64,000 nucleotides of DNA. Source: Bathynomus jamesi. Its lineage: Eukaryota > Arthropoda > Malacostraca > Isopoda > Cirolanidae. Positions 62,946 to 64,000 of the stretch are shown in pieces. The notes beneath the pieces are model-generated. The model did not search any database, had not been told where the DNA came from, and worked only from the letters and a program-made list of their open reading frames with translations. How positions within the stretch are numbered: position 1 is the stretch's first letter; every line of letters begins with the position of its first letter. Location of the stretch: contig JAJOZX010005779.1 in the NCBI GenBank assembly GCA_023014485.1, forward strand, positions 124,001 to 188,000, in the 5' to 3' direction. The translations under genes were made by a program, and so were the position numbers.

Positions 62946-63365
62946 TGATAGCGTGGGGTAGACACCCCAGTTAGGTTACTTAGGTTCTAGCAAACAATCA
63001 AAAGCACTTACCGGTGCGTTGAATTAGGTATTCCTTGAAGCCTACCGTTTTATTCCTGTGTCCCACAACAGCCTACCTAACTCTCTCTTACATTACCAAT
63101 TTAGAAGCTATAGACATTACCCCTAACTATACTTAAGTACGAACAACTTCCTACCCGATTTGTTACCTTAGATTCATCACCTAATTTTACTCAGCACCTT
63201 AGATTAGGTCAGATAGGAAAAAACATGTCTAGGCCAGACCAAAGCAATACGAACAGCCCGTTGGTTCGTTTATGGCTTCGTCTTGCCATTCAGCTTAGAT
63301 TTAGTGATATTTACTCTTTAGTGACTTTTAGACTATATACATATATATACATACACGTCACCTCA
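62946..63365 (-). repeat. Gypsy LTR (5' LTR on the coding strand)
   Basis: 420 bp, plus-strand view TGATAGCGTGG to CGTCACCTCA, so TG...CA. It is longer than its partner by about 53 bp because of the block at about 63092-63158. Confidence 0.9.
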
Positions 63366-63966
63366 GAATAAAACAGGTAAAATTAAATACACACACATAA
63401 ACGCATTAGAATGCTATTTTATTTTATTTATATCTTTTTATTATGTTTTAATTTTCTTCTAAACACTGTCAAGCCACGATTTTTTCTTTCTTGAGGAAGG
63501 AAACTGATTCGCTATAGAGAACAGAAAGTTCTTTTGACAAATGATACGTGTATTTATATCATTTGTTAACGACTTTCATGTCATTAAATCTAAGATGTTA
63601 TGCAACAAAAACAAAAAAAACAGAAGAATGATTTCAAAAATTAAAGAGAAGAGATAAAGAGCCAGGCACGCAGCGTTGAAATAATAGAAAAATCTAGGAA
63701 ATAATCTTTTTCCATGAAAATATACCGACTGATATAAACTAAACTCTGCGTAATGCAATATAAAAGCTTTTAAAACTCTACAATGGCATAGCATAATAAA
63801 ATGTCCAGCTCAGACTTAACATAGCTCATTCAGTAATGTTTACGAGAAGAACAAAAACAAAAATTTGTCTGATGAAATTAGTTATGCTTCAAAAGCAACA
63901 TAGAAAACGAATTGATAGAAATAATTTATTTCATTGGGTAACTAACACACACAACACACACATGTA

Positions 63967-63997
<31 letters not shown>

Positions 63998-64000
63998 TGC
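63366..64000. other. Duplicated flank, resumed after the Gypsy
   Basis: Matches 2458-3085 of the left copy with one early substitution (aaaacagg versus aaaatagg). It ends in (TA)n at the window edge. No gene. Confidence 0.9.

Larger units (their letters stand above)
58214..63365 (-). mobile_element. Ty3/Gypsy retrotransposon, 5.15 kb
   Basis: LTRs 58214-58580 and 62946-63365, coding minus strand gag-protease-RT-RNase H-integrase. The integrase is after RNase H, which is Gypsy order. It is absent from the equivalent place in the left copy (near 2440-2456). The right edge meets 'gaataaaa' of the flank directly, and about 17 bp of the left-copy sequence is missing. No clean 4-6-bp target duplication was found. 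Confidence 0.93.
55698..64000. repeat. Right copy of the large duplicated segment, with a Gypsy insertion
   Basis: Aligns with 1 to ~3090 when the Gypsy element 58214-63365 is set aside. It continues to the window end inside the (TA)n tract. Small differences: one or two extra minisatellite units, an LTR indel ('gagggg' versus 'gaggg'), and isolated substitutions. Confidence 0.93.

Overview
This is eukaryotic DNA made almost entirely of transposable elements. No host protein-coding gene could be recognised. The element mix is BEL/Pao and Ty3/Gypsy LTR retrotransposons, Penelope-like elements with GIY-YIG endonuclease, Jockey-, CR1- and RTE-type LINEs, several hAT families, a Tc1/mariner, a piggyBac-like MITE, tRNA-like satellites and long (TA)n tracts. 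That mix fits an arthropod. A decapod crustacean is my best guess from the style of the elements, but no single-copy marker confirms it.

Layout. 1-3.1 kb repeats the right end of the window (55.7-64 kb) at about 99% identity by eye. It carries the 5' part of a BEL element (BEL-1), a 39/43-bp minisatellite, an LTR and shared flank. 3.6-16.7 kb is a Jockey-type LINE split by a full-length BEL/Pao element (BEL-2, 4281-11994, 5-bp TSD). BEL-2 itself carries a hAT MITE and a piggyBac-like MITE. The same LINE is split again by a hAT-like element (13332-15459). 17.4-18.95 kb is a satellite of ~266-bp units, each with a tRNA-like sequence. 19-23.8 kb holds a BED-finger exon, direct repeats with a perfect 22-bp hairpin, and a broken gene of an unassigned transposase-like family. 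24.2-28.3 kb is a tandemly duplicated cluster of CR1-like LINE fragments (minus strand), ending at a hAT remnant (28328-29574). 29.6-30.34 kb has more tRNA-like units, one inside an 80-bp perfect palindrome.

30.8-39.8 kb is a pair of Penelope-like elements. PLE-1 is interrupted by a hAT deletion derivative and an RTE fragment. PLE-2 has long 3' repeats holding a poly(A) retroposon and a nearly intact Tc1 element whose catalytic spacing I count as DD36E. 40.4-41.0 kb is a hAT MITE. 41.4-43.8 kb is a DNA transposon with long CACTA-beginning inverted repeats, a TTA duplication and an unassigned protein. 44.0-46.6 kb is a decayed hAT. 46.8-58.0 kb is BEL-1 on the minus strand, interrupted by a 3.8-kb hAT with a three-exon transposase gene. 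58.2-63.4 kb is a Ty3/Gypsy element inserted in the duplicated flank and absent from the left copy.

How the parts relate. The interest lies in nesting, which gives a relative insertion order. Jockey is older than BEL-2, which is older than the MITEs within it. PLE-1 is older than the hAT derivative. BEL-1 is older than the 3.8-kb hAT. The duplicated flank is older than the Gypsy. The 3.8-kb hAT (50252-54071) and the 633-bp element at 31314-31946 are a parent and deletion-derivative pair. The left/right duplication is either a real ~56-kb tandem duplication or two haplotypes joined by the assembler.
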